DNA of 5,027 bases from Opitutaceae bacterium UBA4094 (GTDB lineage: Bacteria; Verrucomicrobiota; Verrucomicrobiia; Opitutales; Opitutaceae), in NCBI GenBank assembly GCA_002382525.1, contig DFYA01000207.1, positions 1 through 5,027 of the forward strand, written 5' to 3'. The translations under genes and the position numbers were made by a program. The notes below the pieces were generated by a model that was not told where the DNA came from, made no database searches, and saw only the letters and a list, made by a program, of their open reading frames with translations. This document shows, piece after piece, positions 1-5,027 of this stretch (position 1 is its first letter; each line of letters opens with the position of its first letter).

Positions 1-464
1 GGCTGCCGTCCCGCGTCCGTAATCACATCAGGAATCGAAAGCACATCCGGACAGCGCATCGCGCGCGACACCGCGATCAGGTGGGTGTATCCGGGTCGTC
101 CATACGTGAGAACACCCGGCGGACGTCGACAGACGATCTTGTGAAACAACACCCGCGCCCCGGCGTCCTCGGCCGCGCGGATGACCATCGCGCCTTTGTC
201 GATCCACGCTCCGTCGCGCTTGATATCGGATTGGAAAAACAACGCCGCGCTTTCATCCGCGACGGAGTCGACCACCAGCGCCACCGCATCCAGAAACCAG
301 GCGCGCCACGCCGGGAGCGTCATGTTCACCTCGGATACGTCGGGCAACGAAGTCACCGCGCACACCCCGTCGATCCGGCCGCGCTCCCGCATCCAAGCAA
401 GCGCGTCCGCGCAGTGAACCTCGCGCTGAGCAGGGAGTTCCGAAGAGGGTAAGGGTGTTGGCAT
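1..464 (-). CDS. SAM-dependent (DNA-methylase-like) methyltransferase, N-terminal part; C-terminus beyond window
   Basis: An open frame runs from ATG at 464 to the left edge (154 codons plus two bases) with no stop. Its middle is protein-like: HCADAL at 17-22, VTSLPDVSE at 37-45, a W-rich helix near 52-57, ALFFQSDIKRDGAWIDKG at 74-91, then LFHKIVCRRPPG at 106-117 and YGRPGYTHL at 121-129. The TSLPD segment resembles motif IV (TSPPY/DPPY type) of beta-class amino-methyltransferases, and FFQSDI resembles the strand after it. From memory, relatives called SAM-dependent methyltransferase carry a DPFCG-type SAM-binding motif near the C-terminus; that part is outside the window. The substrate is unknown; the missing second proline and tyrosine of motif IV argue against assuming DNA. 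No clear ribosome site precedes the ATG, and an in-frame TTG at 476 is an alternative start. It is divergent from the dehydrogenase gene. The reading frame is confident, the function moderate. Confidence 0.72.
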   Translation of the reverse strand, partial: MPTPLPSSELPAQREVHCADALAWMRERGRIDGVCAVTSLPDVSEVNMTLPAWRAWFLDAVALVVDSVADESAALFFQSDIKRDGAWIDKGAMVIRAAEDAGARVLFHKIVCRRPPGVLTYGRPGYTHLIAVSRAMRCPDVLSIPDVITDAGRQ

Positions 465-488
465 AACGGCGGTCAATTGAAAGCGCCC

Positions 489-527
489 CGAGCTTGTTCG
501 CGATTCCGCCCGTCGCGAGCAAGCTCG
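489..527. repeat. REP/BIME-like inverted repeat in the divergent intergenic gap
   Basis: Bases 489-504 pair with 512-527: 16 positions, of which 14 are Watson-Crick and two are G-T wobbles (497/519, 504/512), around a 7-base loop at 505-511. Each arm also contains its own short palindromic core (GAGCTTGTTC at 490-499, GAGCAAGCTC at 517-526). That resembles two REP units facing each other. No T-run follows on either strand and the flanking genes diverge, so a terminator is unlikely. It could also be a regulator binding site for one or both divergent genes. Other copies in the genome cannot be seen from here. Confidence 0.6.
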
Positions 528-582
528 TGCTCTGCTCACCTGAAATCTTGCCGCCGCCCGCCAACCTCCCTCGTCTCTCCGC

Positions 583-1635
583 ATGTGCTCACTCCCCTCG
601 CCCGCCTCGTCCATCCGCTGGGGTATTATCGGTTGCGGTGACGTTACGGAGGTCAAAAGCGGGCCCGCTTTTTCCAAGGTTCTCGGTTCGCAACTGGTCG
701 CCGTGATGCGGCGCGACGGAGCGAAAGCAGCCGATTACGCCCGACGTCATGGGGTGCCGCGTTGGTATGACAACGCCCGCGCCCTCGTTGCCGATCCGGA
801 GGTGGACGCCATCTATGTCGCGACGCCTCCCGGTGCTCACCTCGAAGGGGCGCTGCTCGCGGCCGCCGCCGGCAAGCCCTGCTACGTTGAAAAGCCGTTC
901 GCGCGCAACACAGCCGAGTGCGACACAATCCTCGCCGCGTTTCGCACGGCCAACGTGCCCGTCTTCGTCGCCTATTACCGGCGTTGTCTGCCGCGCTTTG
1001 TCGAGGTGCGCGATCTCCTCGCCTCCGGAGCAGTCGGCACGCTCACCGGCGTGCGCCTGCAGTTCGCCTGCCGTCCGCCGGCCATTGACGACACCCGTAA
1101 TCCGCCATGGCGCCTTGACGCCGCCAATGCCGGCGCCGGCCTGTTCCTCGATCTCGGATCGCACGCCCTCGACCTGCTCGACCACCTGATCGGGCCGCTG
1201 CAAAACGTGCACGGCTGCGCCGCCAATCGCGCCACACCCCTCCCGGTCGAGGACACGGTCGCCATGAGTTTTACCACCGCCAACGGCGTGCCCGGCACGG
1301 CCGCCTGGAATTTCACGAGCGCCTTCCCCGCCGACGAATGCGTGATCGAAGGCACCGCCGGGCGCCTCGTATTCACGATCTTCGGCAACGAGCCTCTTCG
1401 TCTCGAAAGCGCCGACGGCGTTCAGTTGTTTGATCGCCCTCACCCTGCCCATGTGCAGCAGCCGCTCATCCAAACCGTCGTCGATGCATTGCTCGGCCGC
1501 GGCGAATGCCCCAGCACCGGCGAGAGCGCCCGGCGCACGTCCGCCGTCATGGATACGGTGCTCGACGCCTACTACGGCGGACGACAAGACACGTTCTGGA
1601 CACGCCCCGACACCTGGCCCGGGCGTCGTCGCTAA
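583..1635 (+). CDS. Gfo/Idh/MocA family NAD(P)-dependent oxidoreductase
   Basis: A 350-residue protein of usual family length. An N-terminal Rossmann fold starts with WGIIGCGDVTEVKSGP (13-28), whose GxGxxT-like loop binds NAD(P). YVATPPGAHLE (78-88) follows, then the family hallmark EKP at 103-105 (VEKPFARN), whose lysine contacts cofactor and substrate. The AYYRR segment (130-134) opens the C-terminal alpha/beta substrate domain, and AGLFLDLGSHALDLLDHL (185-202) carries the conserved catalytic histidine, His194. No signal peptide is seen, so it is probably cytoplasmic. Family members oxidise or reduce sugars, inositols and related polyols; the substrate cannot be told from this sequence. No Shine-Dalgarno site precedes the ATG, but the fold begins about 12 residues later, so little start freedom remains. 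It is convergent with the LacI gene, 51 bases apart, and may be its target, but this is only a guess from proximity. Confidence 0.93.
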   Translation: MCSLPSPASSIRWGIIGCGDVTEVKSGPAFSKVLGSQLVAVMRRDGAKAADYARRHGVPRWYDNARALVADPEVDAIYVATPPGAHLEGALLAAAAGKPCYVEKPFARNTAECDTILAAFRTANVPVFVAYYRRCLPRFVEVRDLLASGAVGTLTGVRLQFACRPPAIDDTRNPPWRLDAANAGAGLFLDLGSHALDLLDHLIGPLQNVHGCAANRATPLPVEDTVAMSFTTANGVPGTAAWNFTSAFPADECVIEGTAGRLVFTIFGNEPLRLESADGVQLFDRPHPAHVQQPLIQTVVDALLGRGECPSTGESARRTSAVMDTVLDAYYGGRQDTFWTRPDTWPGRRR

Positions 1636-1686
1636 CACCTTTCCGCTGAAGATACCCGTGCTGCGAGCCGTCGTGACACGCGGCCC

Positions 1687-2691
1687 TTAACGCCACGCGC
1701 TCTCCAGCAGGATCGTCTGCGGCCTCAACGCGCGGGCGTTGCGCGCGTCTTCGAGGAGCGACATCAGCAAAAACCCCGCCGTTCGGCCGATCCCTTCCGC
1801 ATCGATCACGATCCCGGTGAACGGTGCGTTCCCTTCGTATTGCGCGAGACTCACGAAGTCCGCTCCGTCCCGCTCCTGCGCAGGCCGGCAGTCCTGAAGC
1901 TCGCGCGCGACCCCGTTGTCAGGCGAAAGCACCACGTCCGGCCGGTGCGCATGCAACCAACGCGTCAATTGACCTCGTCGTTCGGAGCGGTCTTCGATCA
2001 TCAGCGGAGGCGCCGCATCGGCAAAGCCAGCGGCCGCTCCCGCCAAAAAAGCGCCCAGTCGCAGCTCATGCGTGCGCTCGTTGTTCACCGCGTTTAGCAC
2101 CAAACCCGGACGCCGATAACCCGCCGCTTTCACCTTCTGCAACGCCATGCGCAGATCGATCGCGTGGTGGTCCATCACCCGGTGAACCGGTGCGCCGATC
2201 AACGAATAATCGAGAGTCACCCCAAAGAAGCGCGTCCAGTCGAGGGGGAGCGACCAACGCCCGACGTCCGGAGGCGGCACCAAAATCAGCCCACGAATCC
2301 CGCGCTGGATCAGCACGCGTTCCAGTTTGGCGGCCGCATCCTTGCGCTCGCCGTGCCAGCGAATCGGGTCCACGGCGTAACCGCGCTCGTGGGCCACAGC
2401 ATGCAGACCCCGCACACACATCCCGGCGTAGGAGGCCCCGGCAAATTCCGATGCAGGCCCGCTGTGAACCAGCGCGATGGCCGCATCGCGCTGCATCGAC
2501 CGCCCCACCCGCCGCGCCTGCATAAACGCCGCGAGCTGCGGGTTCAGCCGATAACCGAGCCGCGCCGCCGCTTCCTCCACCTTCCGATGCGTGGCCGCCG
2601 ACACGGTCGGATGTCGGCGCAACGCATACGAAGCCGAGGCGAGGCTCACCCCCGCTTCCTTCGCGACATCACGCAGCGTGGGGGCCGCCAT
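1687..2691 (-). CDS. LacI-family transcriptional regulator
   Basis: A 334-residue sugar-responsive repressor or activator of normal family length. Counting from ATG 2691, the helix-turn-helix spans about residues 5-50 (TLRDVAKEAGVS, then the recognition helix around SASYALRRH, ending LGYRLNP). A periplasmic-binding-protein-like effector domain follows from about residue 70 (IALVHSGP, GIRGLILVPP, NNERTHELRLGAF, PDVVLSPDNG, and GIVIDAEGIGRTAGFLL near the C-terminus). The start is uncertain: a GTG at 2700 overlaps the yicC stop and would add three residues, but ATG 2691 has GGAG eight bases upstream, so I prefer it. The linker after the HTH reads NPQLAAFMQARR instead of the usual hinge helix that leads into AR-L, so minor-groove contact may differ. 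It follows yicC with a 5-base gap, suggesting co-transcription. Target and effector are unknown; the convergent dehydrogenase is one candidate. Confidence 0.93.
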   Translation of the reverse strand: MAAPTLRDVAKEAGVSLASASYALRRHPTVSAATHRKVEEAAARLGYRLNPQLAAFMQARRVGRSMQRDAAIALVHSGPASEFAGASYAGMCVRGLHAVAHERGYAVDPIRWHGERKDAAAKLERVLIQRGIRGLILVPPPDVGRWSLPLDWTRFFGVTLDYSLIGAPVHRVMDHHAIDLRMALQKVKAAGYRRPGLVLNAVNNERTHELRLGAFLAGAAAGFADAAPPLMIEDRSERRGQLTRWLHAHRPDVVLSPDNGVARELQDCRPAQERDGADFVSLAQYEGNAPFTGIVIDAEGIGRTAGFLLMSLLEDARNARALRPQTILLESAWR

Positions 2692-2696
2692 CGCGC

Positions 2697-3569
2697 TCAC
2701 TCCACGTTGGCGATCTGTTCGCGGATGCGCTCCAGCTCGTTCTTCAACTCGATCACGTTTTTCGAGATTTCGAGGTCGTTGGCCTTGCTCCCGATGGTGT
2801 GAACCTCGCGTCCGATCTCTTGCAGGATGAACTCCGACTTCCGGCCGATCTCACCGTTCGATTTAAGCAACGTCGCGAATTGATCGAAGTGACTGCGCAA
2901 CCGTGTGAGTTCCTCGGTAATGTCGCATCGATCGGCGAAAAGCGCGATCTCCCGGAGCACGCGTTCATCGTTCACGTCGAGTTCGAGCCCGGCGTCACGC
3001 AGTCGCTTGAGCAATGCGTCGCGGTAGGCGGGCGTCACTTGCGGCGCGCGCGTCGCGATCACCGACACGTAGCGCGCAATCACTTCGAGGCGTTTGATAA
3101 AATCGGCGAGCAGGGCCGAGCCCTCTTTCGCGCGCATGCCAGAAAACGCGGTCAGTGCCTCGCCGAGCGCGTCGGCGACGACGGACTCGACCGCCTCGAC
3201 ATCGGGCAACGACGAACCTTTGCGCTGGGAGTTCAGCAAAGTGAGCAACAACTCAGGCGTGGGTTTAAAGTCCACGCCACGCGACGCCGAAAACAACGCG
3301 AGTCGCTTGAACAGCGCTGCGGCCGCCGCCTCGTCCCAATCGATCTCGTCCGCGCCATTTTTGCCCGTGATTTCAATCTCCACGTGCACCTTTCCTCTCG
3401 CGGCGTTTTGGCGGACGAGTTCGCCGACCAGCGTCTCGAGGCTCTCCCACTCGCGCGGAAGTTTGACGGTGAGGTCGAGCGTCTTGCGGTTCACCGAGCT
3501 GACTTGAACCGTGATCGTGTGTGTGCCGAGCGGAGCGGAAGCGCGGCCGTAGCCGGTCATGCTTTTCAT
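2697..3569 (-). CDS. yicC: YicC-family endoribonuclease
   Basis: A 290-residue protein matching YicC/YloC in length and at both ends. The N-terminus MKSMTGYGRA is the family signature, followed by the YicC_N domain (about 1-155; VSSVNRKTLDLTVKLP at 23-38). The C-terminal DUF1732 domain (about 205-290) has DITEELTRLRSHFDQF, GRKSEFILQEIGREVHTIGSKA and the terminal ELERIREQIANVE. Family knowledge: E. coli YicC is an endoribonuclease linked to small-RNA turnover with PNPase, acting in the cytoplasm. The ATG at 3569 is fixed by the MKSMTGYG signature. Its leader is unusual: the end of the AT-rich repeat flanking the next gene reaches to 10 bases from the start, and the only purine-rich stretch (AGGA) lies 12 bases upstream inside that repeat. 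In many bacteria yicC precedes gmk; here a LacI gene follows instead. Confidence 0.96.
   Translation of the reverse strand: MKSMTGYGRASAPLGTHTITVQVSSVNRKTLDLTVKLPREWESLETLVGELVRQNAARGKVHVEIEITGKNGADEIDWDEAAAAALFKRLALFSASRGVDFKPTPELLLTLLNSQRKGSSLPDVEAVESVVADALGEALTAFSGMRAKEGSALLADFIKRLEVIARYVSVIATRAPQVTPAYRDALLKRLRDAGLELDVNDERVLREIALFADRCDITEELTRLRSHFDQFATLLKSNGEIGRKSEFILQEIGREVHTIGSKANDLEISKNVIELKNELERIREQIANVE
2700..2703 (-). promoter_or_regulatory. Shine-Dalgarno site of the lacI-type gene
   Basis: On the minus strand GGAG lies at 2703-2700, eight bases before ATG 2691. It sits in the final codons of yicC and just before its TGA (2699-2697), so ribosomes ending yicC could re-initiate here. 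It decides for ATG 2691 over GTG 2700, because that GTG uses the last base of this same site. Confidence 0.65.
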
Positions 3570-3578
3570 GCTGAAAAG
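3562..3578 (-). promoter_or_regulatory. Small palindrome spanning the yicC start codon
   Basis: Seven bases at 3562-3568 are the exact complement of 3572-3578, with a three-base centre at 3569-3571. On the mRNA the A of the yicC ATG lies in the loop and T and G lie in the stem. It could hamper initiation or simply be chance in an A/T-rich stretch. Structure is seen; a role is inferred. Confidence 0.3.
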
Positions 3579-3612
3579 AAATCCTAAATCCCAAGCGGCT
3601 AAAATCTAAATC
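3579..3612 (-). repeat. Left inverted repeat of the four-helix-bundle cassette
   Basis: Read on the minus strand it matches the right repeat (3978-4011) at 29 of 34 positions, in blocks of 7, 7, 3, 5 and 7 matches separated by short mismatches. It begins GATTTAG directly after the gene's TGA and contains one well-kept unit (3593-3612, ending AGCCGCTT) and a partial second one (about 3576-3591) running into the yicC leader. Confidence 0.8.
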
Positions 3613-3966
3613 TCAGCCGCCGAGACGAATGATGATCGTCGAGTAGATCTTCACGAGTTGCGACGACTCGTCGTTCAGGCGCGCCTGCTCCGCGTCCACC
3701 GCCTCGTCGCGTCCCCAGTCCAGCAACCGGATCCATAGCCCCGTCTCCCGCGCCTCCTTCCGGCAGATGCGAAACTTCATCAACCGGTCCTGATCACCCA
3801 GCGCATTATCCGCTTCGATCTGATTGGCGGCCACCGAGCCCGACGAACGCACCACCTGCTTCACATCCTCCGCGTTCGAAATCGTCCGCGGCAGGCTCCG
3901 CACAAACCGCCGAACATCCCGTGCAAACTTTTCCGTGCGCTCAACGAGATCATCCCGATTCCCCAT
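3613..3966 (-). CDS. Four-helix-bundle protein (S23 / 23S rRNA intervening-sequence protein family)
   Basis: A 117-residue all-helical protein of typical length for this family. Recognisable features in order: DLVERTEKFARDVRRFVRSLP (6-26), the core RSSGSVAANQIEAD (40-53), then KFRICRKEARETGLWIRLLDW (64-84), with Arg40, Asn48, Glu51 and Lys70-Glu71 at the expected places. Family knowledge: homologues are encoded within intervening sequences of 23S rRNA genes or stand alone elsewhere; they form small helical bundles, often pentameric like Avd of diversity-generating retroelements, and their cellular role is unsettled. No reverse transcriptase or variable-repeat target is present, so an Avd role has no support here. 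A weak GGAA lies seven bases before the ATG. It separates trpB from yicC and is bounded by inverted AT-rich repeats, which suggests it arrived as a unit. Confidence 0.92.
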   Translation of the reverse strand: MGNRDDLVERTEKFARDVRRFVRSLPRTISNAEDVKQVVRSSGSVAANQIEADNALGDQDRLMKFRICRKEARETGLWIRLLDWGRDEAVDAEQARLNDESSQLVKIYSTIIIRLGG

Positions 3967-3977
3967 ACGCGGGTTCC

Positions 3978-4011
3978 GATTTAGGATTTAGCCACTTAGG
4001 ATTCAGGATTT
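3978..4011 (+). repeat. Right inverted repeat of the four-helix-bundle cassette
   Basis: This is the partner of 3579-3612. It lies within a tandem pair of about 20-base units: 3978-3996 (GATTTAGGATTTAGCCACT) and 4000-4019 (GATTCAGGATTTAAGCCGCT), which differ by two substitutions and one inserted A. The second unit continues past the 34-base alignment to about 4019, near the trpB stop at 4030. Confidence 0.8.
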
Positions 4012-4026
4012 AAGCCGCTGGGCGTC

Positions 4027-4046
4027 GCGTCACCGCAAGGTGACGC
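4027..4046 (-). terminator. Hairpin over the trpB stop codon, possible weak terminator
   Basis: Bases 4027-4034 pair perfectly with 4039-4046 (8 GC-rich pairs) around a 4-base loop. The trpB TGA (4032-4030) lies in the stem. A competing pairing exists between 4020-4026 and 4042-4048, because GCGTC is repeated at 4022-4026 and 4027-4031. No T-run follows on the minus strand, so intrinsic termination would be inefficient; it may instead protect the trpB 3' end or be coincidental. Confidence 0.35.
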
Positions 4047-5027
4047 CCAGCAGCTTGGCGACTTGATTCACGTCCTTGTCGCCGCGTCCGCTGAGGTTGA
4101 TCAAAACAACCTTGTCCTTCGGCAGCGCCTTGGCGCGCTTGAGGCCTTCCACAATCGCGTGCGTCGATTCGAGGGCGGGAATGATGCCCTCCAGCCGCGA
4201 CACGAGTTGGAAGGTTTCCATCACTTCGTCGTCGGTCGCATACGCGTAACCGATACGACCGATGTCGCGGTAATACGCGTGCTCCGGACCGATGGCCGCA
4301 TAGTCGAGGCCGGCGCTGACTGAGTGCGTCAGCTCGATCTGACCATCCGGGTTTTGCAAGATGTAGGTCTTCGAGCCTTGGAGCACGCCGAGCTTGCCGC
4401 CTTCAAAGCGCGCCGCGTGTTCACCGCGGGTGATACCGCGACCGCCCGCTTCGACGCCGATGAGTTTGACGGCCTCGTCTTGGAGGAAATCGAAAAACAC
4501 GCCGATCGCATTCGAGCCACCGCCCACACACGCGACGATCTCGTCAGGAAGCCGACCTTCGCGTGCGACGATTTGCTCTTTCGCCTCCTGGCCGATCACG
4601 CGGTGAAAATCGCGCACCATCATCGGATACGGGTGAGCCCCGAGAGCGGAGCCGAGGATGTAATGAGTATCGCGCACGTTGGTCACCCAATCGCGCATCG
4701 CTTCGTTGACCGCATCCTTGAGCGTTTTCTGTCCGGCTTCGACGCCTCGCACTTCGGCGCCCATGAGGCGCATGCGAAACACGTTCAACGCCTGACGCTC
4801 CATATCGACGGCGCCCATGTAGATCACACATTCCAAGCCGAATTTCGCACACACCGCAGCGGTGGCGACGCCGTGCTGCCCCGCGCCGGTCTCGGCGATG
4901 ATGCGCTTCTTGCCCATGCGGCGCGCCAGCATGGCCTGCCAGATGGTGTTGTTGATCTTGTGCGCGCCGGTGTGGTTGAGGTCTTCGCGCTTGAGGAAGA
5001 TCTGTGCGCCGCCTTGCTCGCGGCTCA
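4030..5027 (-). CDS. trpB: Tryptophan synthase beta chain, N-terminus beyond window
   Basis: The frame stays open to the right edge and gives 331 residues; full TrpB is about 400, so roughly 65-70 N-terminal residues are missing. The visible part starts SREQGGAQIFLKREDLNHTG and contains GAHKINN, whose lysine forms the Schiff base with PLP. ETGAGQHG follows (its glutamate is the catalytic acid/base in TrpB), then GGGSNA, which cradles the PLP phosphate, and C-terminal NLSGRGDKD with the serine near the PLP ring nitrogen. TrpB joins indole and serine to make tryptophan in the cytoplasm with TrpA. The sequence is the TrpB1 type that works with TrpA. No trpA follows directly, as it would in a compact trp operon; a four-helix-bundle cassette lies there instead. 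An internal Met (position 4932) could be misread as a start, but the PLP lysine lies upstream of it. Confidence 0.97.
   Translation of the reverse strand, partial: SREQGGAQIFLKREDLNHTGAHKINNTIWQAMLARRMGKKRIIAETGAGQHGVATAAVCAKFGLECVIYMGAVDMERQALNVFRMRLMGAEVRGVEAGQKTLKDAVNEAMRDWVTNVRDTHYILGSALGAHPYPMMVRDFHRVIGQEAKEQIVAREGRLPDEIVACVGGGSNAIGVFFDFLQDEAVKLIGVEAGGRGITRGEHAARFEGGKLGVLQGSKTYILQNPDGQIELTHSVSAGLDYAAIGPEHAYYRDIGRIGYAYATDDEVMETFQLVSRLEGIIPALESTHAIVEGLKRAKALPKDKVVLINLSGRGDKDVNQVAKLLGVTLR

Larger units (their letters stand above)
3579..4011 (-). mobile_element. Putative four-helix-bundle gene cassette with inverted terminal repeats
   Basis: A single small gene (3613-3966) lies between 34-base imperfect inverted repeats at 3579-3612 and 3978-4011. 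The repeats are AT-rich (12 of 34 G/C in the left copy) in GC-rich surroundings and fill nearly all the non-coding space between trpB and yicC. The left repeat touches the gene's stop codon; the right one ends 11 bases before its start. There is no transposase, and I could not find a convincing target-site duplication, so mobility would have to be supplied in trans or be ancient. The layout recalls S23-encoding intervening sequences of 23S rRNA, which also have complementary ends. Calling it mobile is an inference. Confidence 0.4.

Noticed and set aside
253..564. A 103-codon minus-strand frame starting upstream of the methyltransferase-like gene
   Set aside because: It is in another frame, crosses the inverted repeat, and lacks the family-like motifs found in the frame starting at 464.
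465..582. A sigma70-type promoter or LacI operator in the divergent gap
   Set aside because: A TTGAAA at 477-482 has no acceptable -10 at normal spacing, and the neighbouring TGAAAGCG lacks the matching second half of a LacI-type palindrome.
589..1638. A 349-codon open frame antisense to the dehydrogenase gene
   Set aside because: It is almost the exact length of the real gene, is rich in G, A, R and E as expected for a GC-rich shadow frame, and shows no family motif; the plus strand encodes clear Gfo/Idh/MocA motifs.
1667..1684. A short hairpin between the convergent dehydrogenase and LacI-type genes
   Set aside because: Only about six pairs with a bulge and no T-run; too weak to call a terminator, though the position would suit one.
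1824..2525. A 233-codon plus-strand frame inside the LacI-type gene
   Set aside because: It is dominated by R, P, A and S with no recognisable domain; the opposite strand encodes a clear HTH and effector domain.
2799..3587. A 262-codon plus-strand frame opposite yicC
   Set aside because: It mirrors yicC and has no motif of its own; YicC signatures at both ends of the minus-strand protein settle the coding strand.
3562..4046. Target-site duplication around the four-helix-bundle cassette
   Set aside because: No convincing direct repeat was found just outside the two ends; the GCGTC duplication near trpB is on one side only.

Overview
The window is GC-rich chromosomal DNA carrying six protein genes, four complete and two cut by the window edges. 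The mix suggests Verrucomicrobiota, probably close to Opitutaceae: a Gfo/Idh/MocA oxidoreductase beside a LacI regulator with an atypical hinge, a YicC-family RNase, a free-standing four-helix-bundle (S23/IVS-type) gene, and few clear Shine-Dalgarno sites. This assignment is inferred from gene content and protein style; no 16S or other marker is present.

Layout. At the left edge, on the minus strand, is the N-terminal 154 residues of a methyltransferase-like protein (start at 464, C-terminus outside the window). It is divergent from a plus-strand Gfo/Idh/MocA dehydrogenase (583-1635). The 118-base gap between them holds a strong 16-pair inverted repeat that resembles a REP/BIME element. The dehydrogenase converges on a minus-strand block read right to left: trpB (tryptophan synthase beta chain, start beyond the right edge), a four-helix-bundle protein gene, yicC, and a LacI-family regulator. 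yicC and lacI are tightly packed: the lacI ribosome site lies inside the last yicC codons.

The most notable structure is between trpB and yicC. The four-helix-bundle gene (3613-3966) is flanked by AT-rich imperfect inverted repeats of 34 bases (3579-3612 and 3978-4011, 29 of 34 matching), built from a roughly 20-base unit that is tandemly duplicated on the trpB side. The cassette abuts the trpB stop region on one side and the yicC start codon on the other. This looks like a small inserted unit with one gene and matched ends, similar in layout to the S23 intervening sequences of 23S rRNA but in a protein-gene context.

Functionally, trpB (tryptophan synthesis) and yicC (RNA turnover) are housekeeping genes. 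The dehydrogenase and LacI regulator are probably a carbohydrate-related pair, though their convergent arrangement does not prove that one controls the other. No rRNA, tRNA, CRISPR array, transposase or phage gene was found.
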